A stretch of 64,000 nt of DNA from Welwitschia mirabilis. Lineage: Eukaryota > Gnetophyta > Gnetopsida > Welwitschiales. Positions 11,851 to 21,996 of this stretch are shown in pieces. The DNA lies in contig JBOZIK010000001.1 of assembly GCA_051453625.1 (NCBI GenBank), positions 65,187,130 to 65,251,129 of the forward strand. Direction: 5' to 3'. The notes beneath the pieces were generated by a model that did not search any database, was not told the DNA's origin, and worked only from the letters and a program-made list of their open reading frames with translations. The translations under genes and the position numbers were made by a program. The number at the start of each line of letters is the position of its first letter. Positions within the stretch are counted from its first letter, which is position 1.

Positions 11851-13120
11851 TCATGATGTTGTTAAGAACAAAGATGAGGATTTGTTATAGGATTGATCAT
11901 GTATGGATTCTTTGCTACTGATTTTTTCCTCACTAAGGTTGCTGTGAGATTTCTCCTCATGTGATTGATTAAGCAATAAGAGTTGTAATTCAATATTCTC
12001 TTGATCAATGTTAATTAATAACTTATCATATTCTATAGAAATTTCCAAGTTATAAACTTCCTTAAATGCTTGTTCATTTTTTAATGATTTTTTATCCTCT
12101 AATATGTATAACCATTTATCAAAGTATACATTACTCACCAATAATCAATCATCTACTGATTCATCCATAAAGTTAAGGTTCTCATGAATTTCTTTATTGT
12201 TTTTTATCATTCCTAATGGATATGGCTTCACTGTCACTGATTTCACTATTTTTAATCATTTCAATATTTTTAAGACTCTTAGATTCATGGATTGTAAAAA
12301 GGTATTATTTCTCTTGTTTGAGAATTTCAATGATTTGAGCACTAGTTTGGGTTATTTTTTAGAGGATTTAGGTGTGGAATTAGAAAATCTACTTAAAATT
12401 ACTTAGGAAATAGAAGTGATATTTCAATATTATTTGATGATTATGATTAATTTGAACTTAAGAATCCCTGAAAGGCTTTACTAATTCTTCAAAGGCAGTG
12501 AATGAAGGTTATTATTACACAAAGGAAGATGGATGGTAAGGATCAAATGATGATGGATAATAGTCCTAAGGGGTTATGAAAAGTATGGGATCAAATTATT
12601 ATTAAAAATAATATTTTTCAAATTTGGAAAAAGGATTTTAGTTTATATATTGAGGGTTTTGGTCAAATACGTATGGAAAGAAGGATAAAAGATAAGGGTT
12701 GATGTAATTACACTAGATGTAGTTCTCTATAGTTTTATTAAGTCAAATGTAATATCCTATAGTTTTATGTGAAGCATGATTAGATATGTTATAAGAATTT
12801 TCATAGTTTATAAAGGTAAAGTGGGGTTCATAAGGTTTTTTATATAATCTCTGAAAAGGATCATGTTTCCAACTCATGTCAAGGTTTCAAAAAGTGATAT
12901 ATAAGGTCTGCTAAAATGTCATGTTTTTATGATTTATTTTTGGATGTAGAGGAGGCCTAATACTAGAAGGATTTTATAAATGTAAGATAAGGCTATATAA
13001 GAAGTCTAAGAGAGTTTCAAGTCAAAATGCTAGTGGCACCATTCAGAAAAGGTAGTGATATTGATCAAGATGAGAATTATAGCTTTAGTAAATTTCTAGG
13101 GTCTTACAGAGGTCTTGCAA
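11851..13120 (-). pseudogene. gag-like remnant of element D
   Basis: The minus strand holds a Pro/Tyr/Ser-rich stretch (DYYPSSFDPYHPSSFV near 12500-12560) followed by FTAFEELVKPFRDS and a Gln/Leu-rich helix, then a 96-residue stop-free segment at 11851-12141 rich in Glu, Ser and Asn. This resembles the gag C-terminal or linker region of Tat-lineage non-autonomous plant elements, which carry a Pro/Gln/Tyr-rich tract followed by a coiled-coil-like segment. Several stops interrupt it upstream. No zinc knuckle is clear. The assignment rests on layout and composition more than on a diagnostic motif. Confidence 0.4.
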
Positions 13121-13615
13121 ACTGTTTAATGCTATAGGGCTATAGAAAAACTAAAGCAAAAATGAAAATAATAATTCATACAGAACCACTTTTAATAAAA
13201 ATTAAACTATAAATTATTTTTGGTGTTTTTAGTATTTATCATAAGTAACATGTACAAAAACTTAGAACCAAAGTTAAAAACATAGAAAATAAAATTAATG
13301 TAAAGTAAGATAAATTTTAGTTTATTCATTCCTTAATTGTAACCTACATAAACACTATTAAAACTATAACCCAATGAAGTTAGAGCAAAAATAACATAAA
13401 GAAAAACACAAAACAAGACTAGTTCAAGTATTATTGCAAGTGACTACTACCAACTACTAGAAAGAAAGATAAGTAAATACATAAAATAAAGAGAAAATGA
13501 ATCAATTTGGATATAATTATAATGGATTAATACCCACCACTAGAAAAATAAAAAATAACTCAAAAATTAGAAGAAATAAAGATTTATGCTCTTTTTGAAT
13601 AGTTATTGTGCCATT

Positions 13616-13635
13616 ATCTTTAACAATTGGTCAAA
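13616..13635 (-). other. Candidate primer-binding site of element D
   Basis: Just inside the right-hand LTR the minus strand reads TTGACCAATTGTTAAAGA. This could be a decayed form of the TTGGCGCCGTTGCCGGGGA site common in Tat/Retand-type elements. The CpGs of that site would be the first bases lost to decay. The match is weak taken alone. Confidence 0.35.
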
Positions 13636-13639
13636 ATCT

Positions 13640-14996
13640 TGTTTCTTTAGTACATAAACTAGATTTAAAACAAGGTAATAAACTAGTGTTATTACTCCAT
13701 AGGGATAATTGATTGGCTAGTTAAAAGTTATATAATCTTGCTAATCTATAAGTTATAAAAACAAAGAAAGAAAGAAAAGGAAAACTAAGAAGTTAAGAAT
13801 TTTGAGTTAAAACTTCATTTAAAAAAATGCAAAGCAAGCTAGCACCAAATGTTTGCCTAGTTCATTCTTTAATAATTTCTCACTTGACCCTATGCTACAC
13901 TATCCTACAACAAACTTCAAACTATCAAGTATAAGGGCATAGATGATGATGACATAATCTCATTTTTCATATGCATGTTGGTGAATTGAAATGTTACCAC
14001 TCCTTCATAGGCTTATACTAAAAACGGAAATTATGAAATTATTATGCATAAAATCCATGAAATTAGTAAGGCTTAGACTAATTAACTAATTACATTCATT
14101 TGATTAACCAGATAAGACTTAGTAATACATTATTACTTAAGCATTCCTAGTAGAAAATAAATTGTAACTAATAATTTAAAAAGATACATTTTTAATATTG
14201 AATTAAAGAAATGAATATTATGCTAGAAATAGAAGGAAGATAAAGGAATGCCATCAGCTCTCCTTCAAAGTAAGATTACTCTGAAAAGAAGCACTGAGAA
14301 GGACATTAGAACTTAATGCTTTGAATGTTCTATGCTTCTTCAAAATAAAGGATATAATAATTAAAGGATTAAGGCCAGTGTGTCAGAAAGGATGAAGGTA
14401 GGGAGTGGTTACAAGCATTTTTGTTATTGCATTAGATGAGCAGTTACAAAATGATGGACTTAAAAAGGGCATCTATCATCTTTTATTTAGGTATAAATCA
14501 TCATGATAAGGTCAAAATTTAGCTCTTAGATACTACTATTGTTGTCAACTGCTATTGCTATCATGTGTCTAAACTACCATCCTACTTAGTAATGTCATAT
14601 TTCATTACTACATGTTGTTATCATCATCTTGATATGTCAAAGATGCTAGTTATTTTCAAGGTAAAATTTGATTAAGTCCATTATTGCACTTGATTCAATT
14701 CTACATGATAAGTTAAGAACATGTGAATTGAGGTGTTTTACATAGAAGATCTAGGGGAACTAGGTGATTTGAAGGACCACACTGATGTTTTAATATGGAT
14801 TATCTTCAATTTTAACCATGTTCTTAAAAATTTAATATTCATCCTAAAAATGTCATGAAAAAATGATAAGTTCATGAGTTTTATAGAAAACCAATAGAAG
14901 ACATGTTTTTATGATAAAGTCAATAATATTAATGTCTTCTATTAAGATAAATTGGTTAACTAACTTGATTAAAAGGTCACTTTTTACATGTTAACA
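13640..14996 (-). repeat. 5' LTR of element D
   Basis: It is 1357 bp and pairs with 8546-9916. Minus-strand ends are TGTTAACATG and AAACA. The element A RT frame (LKECL) resumes 15 bases to its right. Confidence 0.75.
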
Positions 14997-15010
14997 TTTA
15001 TCTTAAAGAA

Positions 15011-15420
15011 TGCTTAACTAGTTCTCTAGTGTTAGTAATATCAGATGATTGAAAGCCATGTTTTTATATTAATGCAACTCAGTAAGGTCTTGTAGCAAAT
15101 ATTAAATAGGATAAAAAACTAATAGGGAATCAAGGCAACTTAAAATTCATGATAAAAATTATTCTATTCATGATCATGATTTAGCTATAGTAATTTTTCC
15201 TTTAAAGTTGTCAAAGCATTAACTCTATGGTATAAAGTTTAAAGTTTGGATAGATCATAAGAGCCTAAAATACATTTTCATTTAATCAAAGTTAAACCTT
15301 AGGTAAAGAAAATGGATATAATTTTTATGTCATTTTAATCTAAAGATTTTAATTCTCTTAATAGAGAAGTTTATTCCAAAGTAATTATGAAAATTAAAAT
15401 CCAAATACCTACCATTATTT
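15011..15420 (+). pseudogene. RT end and RNase H remnant of element A (second part)
   Basis: Resumes the reverse transcriptase interrupted by element D. LKECLTSSLVLVISDD is followed by YINAT (family YTDAS, with the RNase H catalytic Asp changed to Asn). Then come SRQLKIHDKNYSIHDHDLAI and YGIKFKVWIDHKSLKYIF, where the second Asp of the DH motif is kept, and a spacer equivalent to the YHPGKANxVADALSR region near 15340-15380. Stops and small frameshifts are present. RNase H would remove the RNA strand during reverse transcription. The equivalent region of element C is at about 41.70-42.05 kb. Confidence 0.85.
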
Positions 15421-15539
15421 TTAGGGATAAAAAGAGGATAAAATTATAAGAAGTTAAAGGGCCAAATAAAAATCAATAGATTTAATGCATTTTAGTATTA
15501 ATTCATAAGATATTATCAAACTTAAGAGAAAAATTTTAG

Positions 15540-16254
15540 TCCCTAATGTAGATTAAATTAAAAATAATTTAATGTTTGAATTTTATAATCCACTAATGAA
15601 GGTCATGCTGGAGGAAATAAAATATCTAAAACATACAACAAAATGTTTGGTGATCAAGGATAAAAAAATTGATATAGAAAAATTTATATCAAGATGTTTT
15701 AGTTGTCAACAAGTTAAAGTAAAACATAAAAATCTAGTAGGGTTACTTTATCATTATTACATTCTAGAATATAAATGGGATGTACTTTTTATTAACTTTA
15801 TTTTAAGACTTTTTAAAAATCAAATAAATAATAACTCTATCATGGTAATGTTGATAAAGCAACTAGGTTAACACAATTCCTTCTAATAAAATCTACTTAT
15901 GATGTATGAATATAGCTATATCATATATTAAAAATTATATTTGGTTATAAGCTTTGCTTTAGTAATTATCTCTAATATAGATTCAAAATTTACTTCTAAG
16001 TTTTGATAATAATTACAAATGGATTTAGAAACCAAGTTAAACATGAGCACTACATTTCATCCTGAAATACATGGTCAAGTAGACAGAATTAATCAAATTT
16101 TAGAAGACCTTCTTAGAGTATGTACTCTAGAGGATTCTAAGAGATGAACTAACATTCATAGAATTTGTATATAATAATAGTTATTATAGTTTAGTTGATT
16201 TTATTTAAAGCTCTATATATTACAAAGTATAGAGCACCAACTTCATGGACATAA
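15540..16254 (+). pseudogene. Integrase remnant of element A (zinc-binding and catalytic part)
   Basis: A 99-codon stop-free stretch at 15572-15871 contains the second half of the zinc-binding domain (FISRCFSCQQVK, with CxxC intact) and the GLLYHYYILEYKWD segment that precedes the catalytic core. Later parts read SNIDSKFTSKF (family SDRDPRFTSxFW), STTFHPEIHGQVDRINQILEDLLR (the TAxHPQTDGQxER motif) and FVYNNSYYS near 16160. Motif order and spacing match Ty3/gypsy integrase. The frame is cut at 16254 by element B within the region equivalent to RSPTSW. Many stops make it non-functional. Confidence 0.88.
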
Positions 16255-16543
16255 TGTAATGTCCCAAAATCACTTTTAATTAAGTGATTATTATTAAGTA
16301 TAATTAAAGTTCATTTAAGGATAACTATTATATAATAAAGGGATATGACCCTTGGATTTGTAACATTATGTCCCTTTTTCTTATTTATAAGCCTATGGCA
16401 TTAGGTAGGGGCAAATAAACTATGTGGATGTAATTAATGATAATATTGGATTGATGTATAATCATGATATTGCATTTACTAAATTTAATGATCCTTTCTA
16501 TTAAAAGGTTGGATATTGAAATATTATAAAGAGGAACATTACA
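16255..16543 (+). repeat. 5' LTR of element B
   Basis: 289 bp, starting TGTAATGTCCC and ending GAACATTACA. It aligns end to end with 21997-22284 at clearly high but imperfect identity, including a TATAATAAAGGG block, TGACCCTTG, TTTGTAACATTAT, GCCTATGGCATTAGG and TATGTGGATGTAAT. Confidence 0.88.
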
Positions 16544-16545
16544 AC

Positions 16546-16558
16546 TAGTATTAGAGCC
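16546..16558 (+). other. Primer-binding site of element B (tRNA-Met type)
   Basis: TAGTATTAGAGCC starts two bases after the LTR end. It differs from TGGTATCAGAGCC by one G-to-A and one C-to-T change. Confidence 0.75.
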
Positions 16559-16979
16559 ATGAAAATGATAAAATACTATCTTCTTAATTCAAGAAGTAAA
16601 TGTCTTCAAAGTTCCTATGACATTCTTAGTATTTCTATACAAGATTATATCATGATTTTAGGCTGCATCAAAATGAATGCCTTCTATGTGTGTACTAGAT
16701 TTACATATTGAATTTGATTACCTCTAATGAAGTCCTCATTTGGAACAAGCACCATTTAGTTCACTAAGGTTTTAAAAACATATCTAAAATTTTTTAGAGT
16801 AATGGTACACCGATACAGCTACAAGTGCTACAAACATAAATCAAAAGACCATAGAACTATCATACAAAAAGTTGAAATAATGGATTGTATGATGATGATC
16901 GATGTAGTAGTTGTGCTGTATATAAAGAAATTCAGAATCAATCACATAACACTAGGTTCAGACCAAACAATAACGGACT
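16559..16979 (+). other. Element B leader, no gene recognised
   Basis: A 74-codon stop-free stretch at 16802-17026 on the + strand has a basic N-terminus, but I recognise no gag motif in it. The ABC-transporter frame that overlaps its end is a different reading frame. Confidence 0.4.
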
Positions 16980-17620
16980 TGCATAATATTTATAGAAGCC
17001 TTTGCTTTAGTGACATCAATGTTTAAGTAGTCACTCTTTCAAATAACATTGGTAATGCTAGCAATGAATACACTATTCTTAGTATTAATAATCCTCTATG
17101 GAAAAATCTTGATTAGAATTGTGGATAAGATGATGAAGGCTTATAAACTTATCAAAAATATGATGCAATAAGCATTCACATTAATAAGAATTGCATATGG
17201 TTTCACTGCGAAGGATGGAACTCTACTATGATTTTTAAAAGCACTAAAGGATTCATTGCATCTAGGAGTAAAATAAGGACTCATGTAGGATCTGGTGATG
17301 AGTAGCCTAGGCTTACACTTTTGCGTCTGATAATTTATGTTATGATATGGTAGCATGTTCATCATGTTTCATGGTCTTCATATTAGTCAGATGTTTCTCA
17401 TTAGCATTAACATTATTGCTAGAGCCATAGGTTTAGCTAATGTGCTTTCAAGTAAATGTCTTTTGGATGTGATGATTAGAGCCTTTGAAATTGACTTAAA
17501 GGATTTATATGATCAAATCCTTAATAGAATTTAAATCCATATCAAGATAAAGAATGCCCAATTCTCTTACCCTATAAGACTAGAGAATAAAATTCTTAAT
17601 GCCTTCTCTCTCTGTAAATT
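16980..17620 (+). pseudogene. ABC transporter B-family (P-glycoprotein-like) pseudogene fragment
   Basis: One frame (codons in register with 17121) stays in phase for about 213 codons, broken by roughly nine stops but no visible indel. In order: a membrane segment with ITLVMLAMNTLFLVLIILYG (family GWLLTLVML...), the cytoplasmic loop VDKMMKAYK...AFTLIRIAYGFTAKDG (family EQTIGSIRTVASFTGEK), a helix with HFCV..FMLWYGSMF (family FCSYALxxWYGG), MFLISINII (family FAVLTGxMSLG), AFEIDLKD, and the start of the nucleotide-binding domain, IKIKNAQFSYPIRLENKILN (family DVYFSYPxRPxxxIFxGFSL). This is the second half of a transmembrane domain running into the nucleotide-binding domain of plant ABCB/MDR exporters. 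The Walker A region is not readable; the match ends near 17620. Absence of introns suggests a single exon or an RNA-derived copy. Confidence 0.8.
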
Positions 17621-17789
17621 AGTACCACTTCATTTGGTATGTATCATACATGACAACTTAAATGATCAAATCATACATATCATCTAGTGCAGATCCATGA
17701 ATGATATCTAAGGGTAAAATAATTACTAAAAATCCTATACCTTACATTACTTCTATTGGAGAATTGTTTAACTAATTATATTTTCTAGA

Positions 17790-17940
17790 TGTGATAATGA
17801 GTTTGCATAGATTACAAGGATGCCTTCATGATTGAGATTGTTAAAGAGTTCTTGAATTGGAAGAAAGTTTTATTTGCTTTGTCTTGGAAGATGATCACTA
17901 TGGATTGGATTTATTTTAGGCCTTACTTAGGATAAAATAA
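17790..17940 (+). pseudogene. Possible glutamate-receptor-like (GLR) N-terminal domain fragment
   Basis: One frame reads YKDAFMIEIVKEFLNWKKV. After a one-base shift the adjacent frame reads ICFVLEDDHYGLDLF. Together these follow the order and spacing of the plant GLR ligand-binding (ANF receptor) domain, where QMxAIxxLVxxFGWxEV precedes AIFVDDDYGRNGI. The fragment is only about 50 codons, needs a frameshift, and I find no second GLR block nearby. It could be chance similarity in a decayed sequence. If real, it is a third host fragment in element B, on the same strand as the other two. Confidence 0.35.
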
Positions 17941-19130
17941 CTAATAATGGTAGTAAGGGTGAATTTTTATTCTATGTCTTTAAAAGGCATCATTTGATAA
18001 GGATGCTTAGAACTAAACAATCAAAGAGTGAATAAACATGGAGAGCACCTAAGAAATGTCAATGTTAAAGTAGTTTAATAATTTAACTAAAATCATCATA
18101 GTTTTAGTATATAGGAACTTAAGAAAAATTAGTTTTAGAATAGCTATGATCTCCCAAAGTGGTAGATTAGGCCTCTTTTTGAGAATTTCTTGTTTATTTT
18201 TGATGTTGTTATACTTCCCACCATTAACATATCAATCATCTTTTAGAGGAAAATTTAGAATCTAGAATAAATAAACCTTAAAGATTATCCTCTACCTACC
18301 ATGAAAAGGACTTCTTCTAAATTATAAATGATGAAATGGCTAAGGATTTGATTCAAAAAACAAGGAAACTATGCAAGGAATTATTTCATATTTCATGGCA
18401 AGAAATAATAAAAAGAAAATAGGCAAAACATAATTAGCCATATGGTTATTTTTTGTTAAAAGAAAGGATCAAATCCTTAATTGGGCTAATGCATCATATC
18501 TCTAGATGTTCCTTATCAACATGCAACATGTACAAGCATGGCCTTGAAAGCCTGATGATTCAGAAAGACATTTTAGTTTTACAATAATCTAGACTCTTCT
18601 ACTCATGAACTAATATAGAATTATTCTTAGAACAAAAAAAGAAGAAATTTTATTCATGATGTTAAATTATCAAAGATGAAAACATCCAAAAGTAGCACAT
18701 AGCCTTCCACAAGAAATTCTATTAATGATTTTGTCTTTTTCTAGAAATTGATATTTTTCAACTCAAAATATGTTCTAGTTTATCTTAGAATTTAAGGAAG
18801 AGAAATTTAATTTATAGATCTTGATATATGAAACAGGAGTTTAATTACTTTGTCTTGATAGAAGGATATTTATTTGTGCTTACTTTTTATGCTTGATTGT
18901 ATGACAGTTTATTTTGAGCAATGGAAGGAGGAGGATATGTAATATGCCCAACTATTTTAAATAAGAATTATAGAAGAAATGGAATAACAAGATGGTTACA
19001 TGGAAAGATAAAAATATTAAGAGGATAATAATGACATTGACGTAAAAAATAATAGAAAAATATGACTCATAGATTCTTGCTTGAGCATAGGAATTCTACA
19101 ATAGCTTGACGAATTGAAGTACACTAGAGA
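17941..19130 (+). other. Element B internal sequence, not assigned
   Basis: No retroelement or host domain could be recognised in any of six frames. Composition is less AT-extreme than the flanking LTRs of element A, as for the captured fragments, so further decayed exons are possible. Confidence 0.4.
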
Positions 19131-19950
19131 TTATCAATCCTCTATCTCTACATTATTAGTAATTGTTACTATGCTAATCATAATCTTATTACATAATACA
19201 AGATAACAAGAAGGCATTCATGTCAATGGCAAAATAATCTTTCTTTTGTAAAGAGACGTAGGATCCCCTAAATTGAACTATTTTCCATGGATGATGATAA
19301 TGAGATTAATGTAATGAATCATGTCATAGACATCTTAGAAACTCATGAGAAGCTCATATTTTCATTCAAAATAATGATACTCTTCTGACTAATCTCATAA
19401 AGAAAATCTGTTATAATTAAGAACTATAGTTAGGCTATACAAACAAATGGACTATTATAGTGAAGAAAATATAGGAATGGAAGGTCAAGCATGAAGTGCA
19501 GACTCTTAGACAACTAAGATGCAACAACCTAGTTTTGTTCATTAGATACTGCAAATATCAACTTGGCAGAACAATGGTCTATGAACTTGTTTCAAGTAAG
19601 TCACTATTTGATCATCTAAAATGCTCAAGTCAGAAATTGGATTGAAATACCTAAATGAAGATTATAGTTAAAATTTCTCATGATATTGTTTATATGTGCA
19701 ATGAGGAAGAATATCTTGTCATCATGGATAGAACCATTATAGCTCTAAGCATTTTTCTAGATTCCAAACTTGAGCCCAAACTGAGGGGATTCTTATTTAC
19801 CTAGATCGATTACAAAAAGGACCTTTCTACAAAATTAGTCAAGCTTTTTGAACTCTTCACTTCAAAATTATCTCATACAAAAATTTATATAGATAAATTC
19901 CACATTTTTCTTATGGGGTACATGTCCCTAAGATGGTTATAGGCAGATAG
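19131..19950 (+). pseudogene. Receptor-like protein kinase pseudogene (membrane segment plus kinase domain)
   Basis: A hydrophobic segment STLLVIVTMLIIILL followed by basic HNTR (from 19147) looks like a single-pass membrane helix with stop-transfer. A juxtamembrane part in another frame (from 19287) ends LIFSFK. The kinase core, in the frame of 19442, runs without indel to about 19950. It shows IIVKK (the ATP-anchoring Lys kept), HEVQTLRQLRCNNLVLFIRYC, TMVYELVSSKSLFDHL, SSQKLD.NT.MKI, and a catalytic loop MDRTIIALSIFLDS where plant kinases have HRDIKxxNILLDS. The catalytic Asp, Lys and Asn are all lost. DFG is degraded to RGF, and GYMSLRW stands for GYMSPEW. At least four stops and two frameshifts are present. 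The subfamily (G-type lectin, DUF26 or other) cannot be told. Confidence 0.82.
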
Positions 19951-20905
19951 ATAATATATGAGAAAGGCAAAAAGATAGTGTATGGGAAAATGCACATAGC
20001 TTGGTGAATTTTATTTGTCCTATGATGTAGATACCAGCCTAAGTAGTTTTGAATGTTCCATTGTTAATTTTAGTTTTAGCAACAACTATCAGTTCTTACT
20101 TGATAATGTCTTATCAGATTTGCTATGGATAACATCATGGAGTGAAGTGAAGAAATGAAGATAAAACCTTAGTGGATGTAAAAGTCTGTGTATCTAAGAA
20201 GTTGCCTATGTGACTAATAAGAAGTTTCCTATGTGGCTATATCATATTATTGCCTATGTGACTAAATCATATTATTGCCTAACTTGCTTTAAATATTGTA
20301 AATAAGAAGCACATATAACATCATTGAAGAAATTGGCATAGAGATCTACAATCATGGTCATCAGAGATGATTATCTAATGGGCATGAATTTTGGAGATGT
20401 GGTTACTTGGTGAAGTGTTCGAACTATTGGAAAGATGGTATTTAGTGTGCTTAAATCTATTGTGGTGTCATATATAATCCTGATGTAGATGTTCCATCAG
20501 TTGCTTCTAGATGATAATGTTGCTCTCCTCAAAGATAAGTATACTGACAAGGTTTAGTTTGATTTTTTCTACAAAAATGTTTATAATTTCATAAAGCATG
20601 TAAAAATAAAGCTAAGTTTGATAATAATAAAAAGTGATAAATAAAAAATCTAATAGTATATAATGTTTTTAACACAAACAAAAAATAAATGAATAAATAA
20701 AGAGAATAAAATAATGTATTATACTATATGATATGAGACAAATTAATTAAGTAAATTGTTATAAAGTACTTCTTTATGTTTAGCTATCATCATAACTTTT
20801 TCACATTTATGTGGTTATTAATATGACAATCTAACTTTTGAATCACTTTTCTTTTAAATTAAAATTAGTGAATTTGAGCATTTGAAATATCTTTACTTAG
20901 CACAA
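19951..20905 (+). other. Element B internal sequence with a 25-bp repeat
   Basis: No gene recognised. A 25-bp unit with core CCTATGTGRCTA occurs twice in tandem at 20226-20275, with partial copies at 20203-20217 and 20276-20280. Confidence 0.45.
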
Positions 20906-21149
20906 GAATACTACAAAGTCTTAGGCATAAAGCGATGGCTAAGAGATACTAATGGAGACTAAAAATGAATGAAAAATNNNNNNNNNNNNNNNNNNNNNNN
21001 NNNNNNNNNNNNNNNNNNNNNNNNNNNNNNNNNNNNNNNNNNNNNNNNNNNNNNNNNNNNNNNNNNNNNNNNNNNNNGAATCCTAGAAAGTCTTAGGCAT
21101 AGAGCGATGGCTAAGAGATACTAATGGAGACTAAAAATGAATGAAAAAT
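20906..21149. repeat. 100-N gap with duplicated 72-bp flanks
   Basis: Bases 20906-20977 recur at 21078-21149 with about three substitutions around exactly 100 N (20978-21077). Probable unmerged contig overlap. Confidence 0.7.
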
Positions 21150-21169
21150 GGGTGCAAGAGTAAGCAGTT

Positions 21170-21290
21170 CATCCACTAGAGGATGCAACCTTAGGCGGTC
21201 CATCCACTAGAGGATGTAGGCATGAGTGGCCCATTCACTAAAGGATGTAGGCATGAATAGTCCATCCACTAAAAGATCTCTGTTGAGGAT
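21170..21290 (+). repeat. 31-bp minisatellite in element B 3' region
   Basis: A unit with core CATCCACTAGAGGATG starts at 21170, 21201, 21232 and 21263, an exact 31-bp period, with gradual divergence between copies. It lies next to a 658-N gap (21312-21969), and the text before the gap (GAGCAAGAACATCAAGGAGA) recurs right after it. More of an array or a related repeat may therefore lie in the missing bases. Variable tandem repeats just upstream of the 3' LTR are known from several plant LTR families. Confidence 0.8.
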
Positions 21291-21983
21291 GAGCAAGAAC
21301 ATCAAGGAGAANNNNNNNNNNNNNNNNNNNNNNNNNNNNNNNNNNNNNNNNNNNNNNNNNNNNNNNNNNNNNNNNNNNNNNNNNNNNNNNNNNNNNNNNN
21401 NNNNNNNNNNNNNNNNNNNNNNNNNNNNNNNNNNNNNNNNNNNNNNNNNNNNNNNNNNNNNNNNNNNNNNNNNNNNNNNNNNNNNNNNNNNNNNNNNNNN
21501 NNNNNNNNNNNNNNNNNNNNNNNNNNNNNNNNNNNNNNNNNNNNNNNNNNNNNNNNNNNNNNNNNNNNNNNNNNNNNNNNNNNNNNNNNNNNNNNNNNNN
21601 NNNNNNNNNNNNNNNNNNNNNNNNNNNNNNNNNNNNNNNNNNNNNNNNNNNNNNNNNNNNNNNNNNNNNNNNNNNNNNNNNNNNNNNNNNNNNNNNNNNN
21701 NNNNNNNNNNNNNNNNNNNNNNNNNNNNNNNNNNNNNNNNNNNNNNNNNNNNNNNNNNNNNNNNNNNNNNNNNNNNNNNNNNNNNNNNNNNNNNNNNNNN
21801 NNNNNNNNNNNNNNNNNNNNNNNNNNNNNNNNNNNNNNNNNNNNNNNNNNNNNNNNNNNNNNNNNNNNNNNNNNNNNNNNNNNNNNNNNNNNNNNNNNNN
21901 NNNNNNNNNNNNNNNNNNNNNNNNNNNNNNNNNNNNNNNNNNNNNNNNNNNNNNNNNNNNNNNNNNNNNTGAGCAAGAACATC

Positions 21984-21996
21984 AAGAAGAAGGAAA
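21984..21996 (+). other. Polypurine tract of element B
   Basis: AAGAAGAAGGAAA directly precedes the TG of the 3' LTR. It is a 13-base all-purine run in the expected second-strand priming position. Confidence 0.7.

Larger units (their letters stand above)
8546..14996 (-). mobile_element. Element D: non-autonomous LTR retrotransposon nested in element A RT
   Basis: Two long direct copies (8546-9916 and 13640-14996) bound a 3.7-kb internal region. Orientation is minus: the left copy is followed on its right by CATCCCC, the complement of a GGGGATG polypurine tract, and the LTR ends read TGTTAA...AACA on the minus strand. The gypsy A reverse transcriptase is broken exactly here, since its frame stops at about 8540 and resumes at about 15011. 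The internal region has a gag-like block but no recognised protease, RT or integrase, so the element appears to be a LARD or TR-GAG type. No clean target duplication is visible (GAAAA left, TTTAT right). Confidence 0.75.

Noticed and set aside
12197-12406. 69-codon + strand open frame in element D
   Set aside because: Antisense to the D gag-like region; no motif.
17141-17365. 74-codon minus-strand open frame
   Set aside because: It is the antisense shadow of the ABCB fragment, whose + strand frame has clear family motifs.
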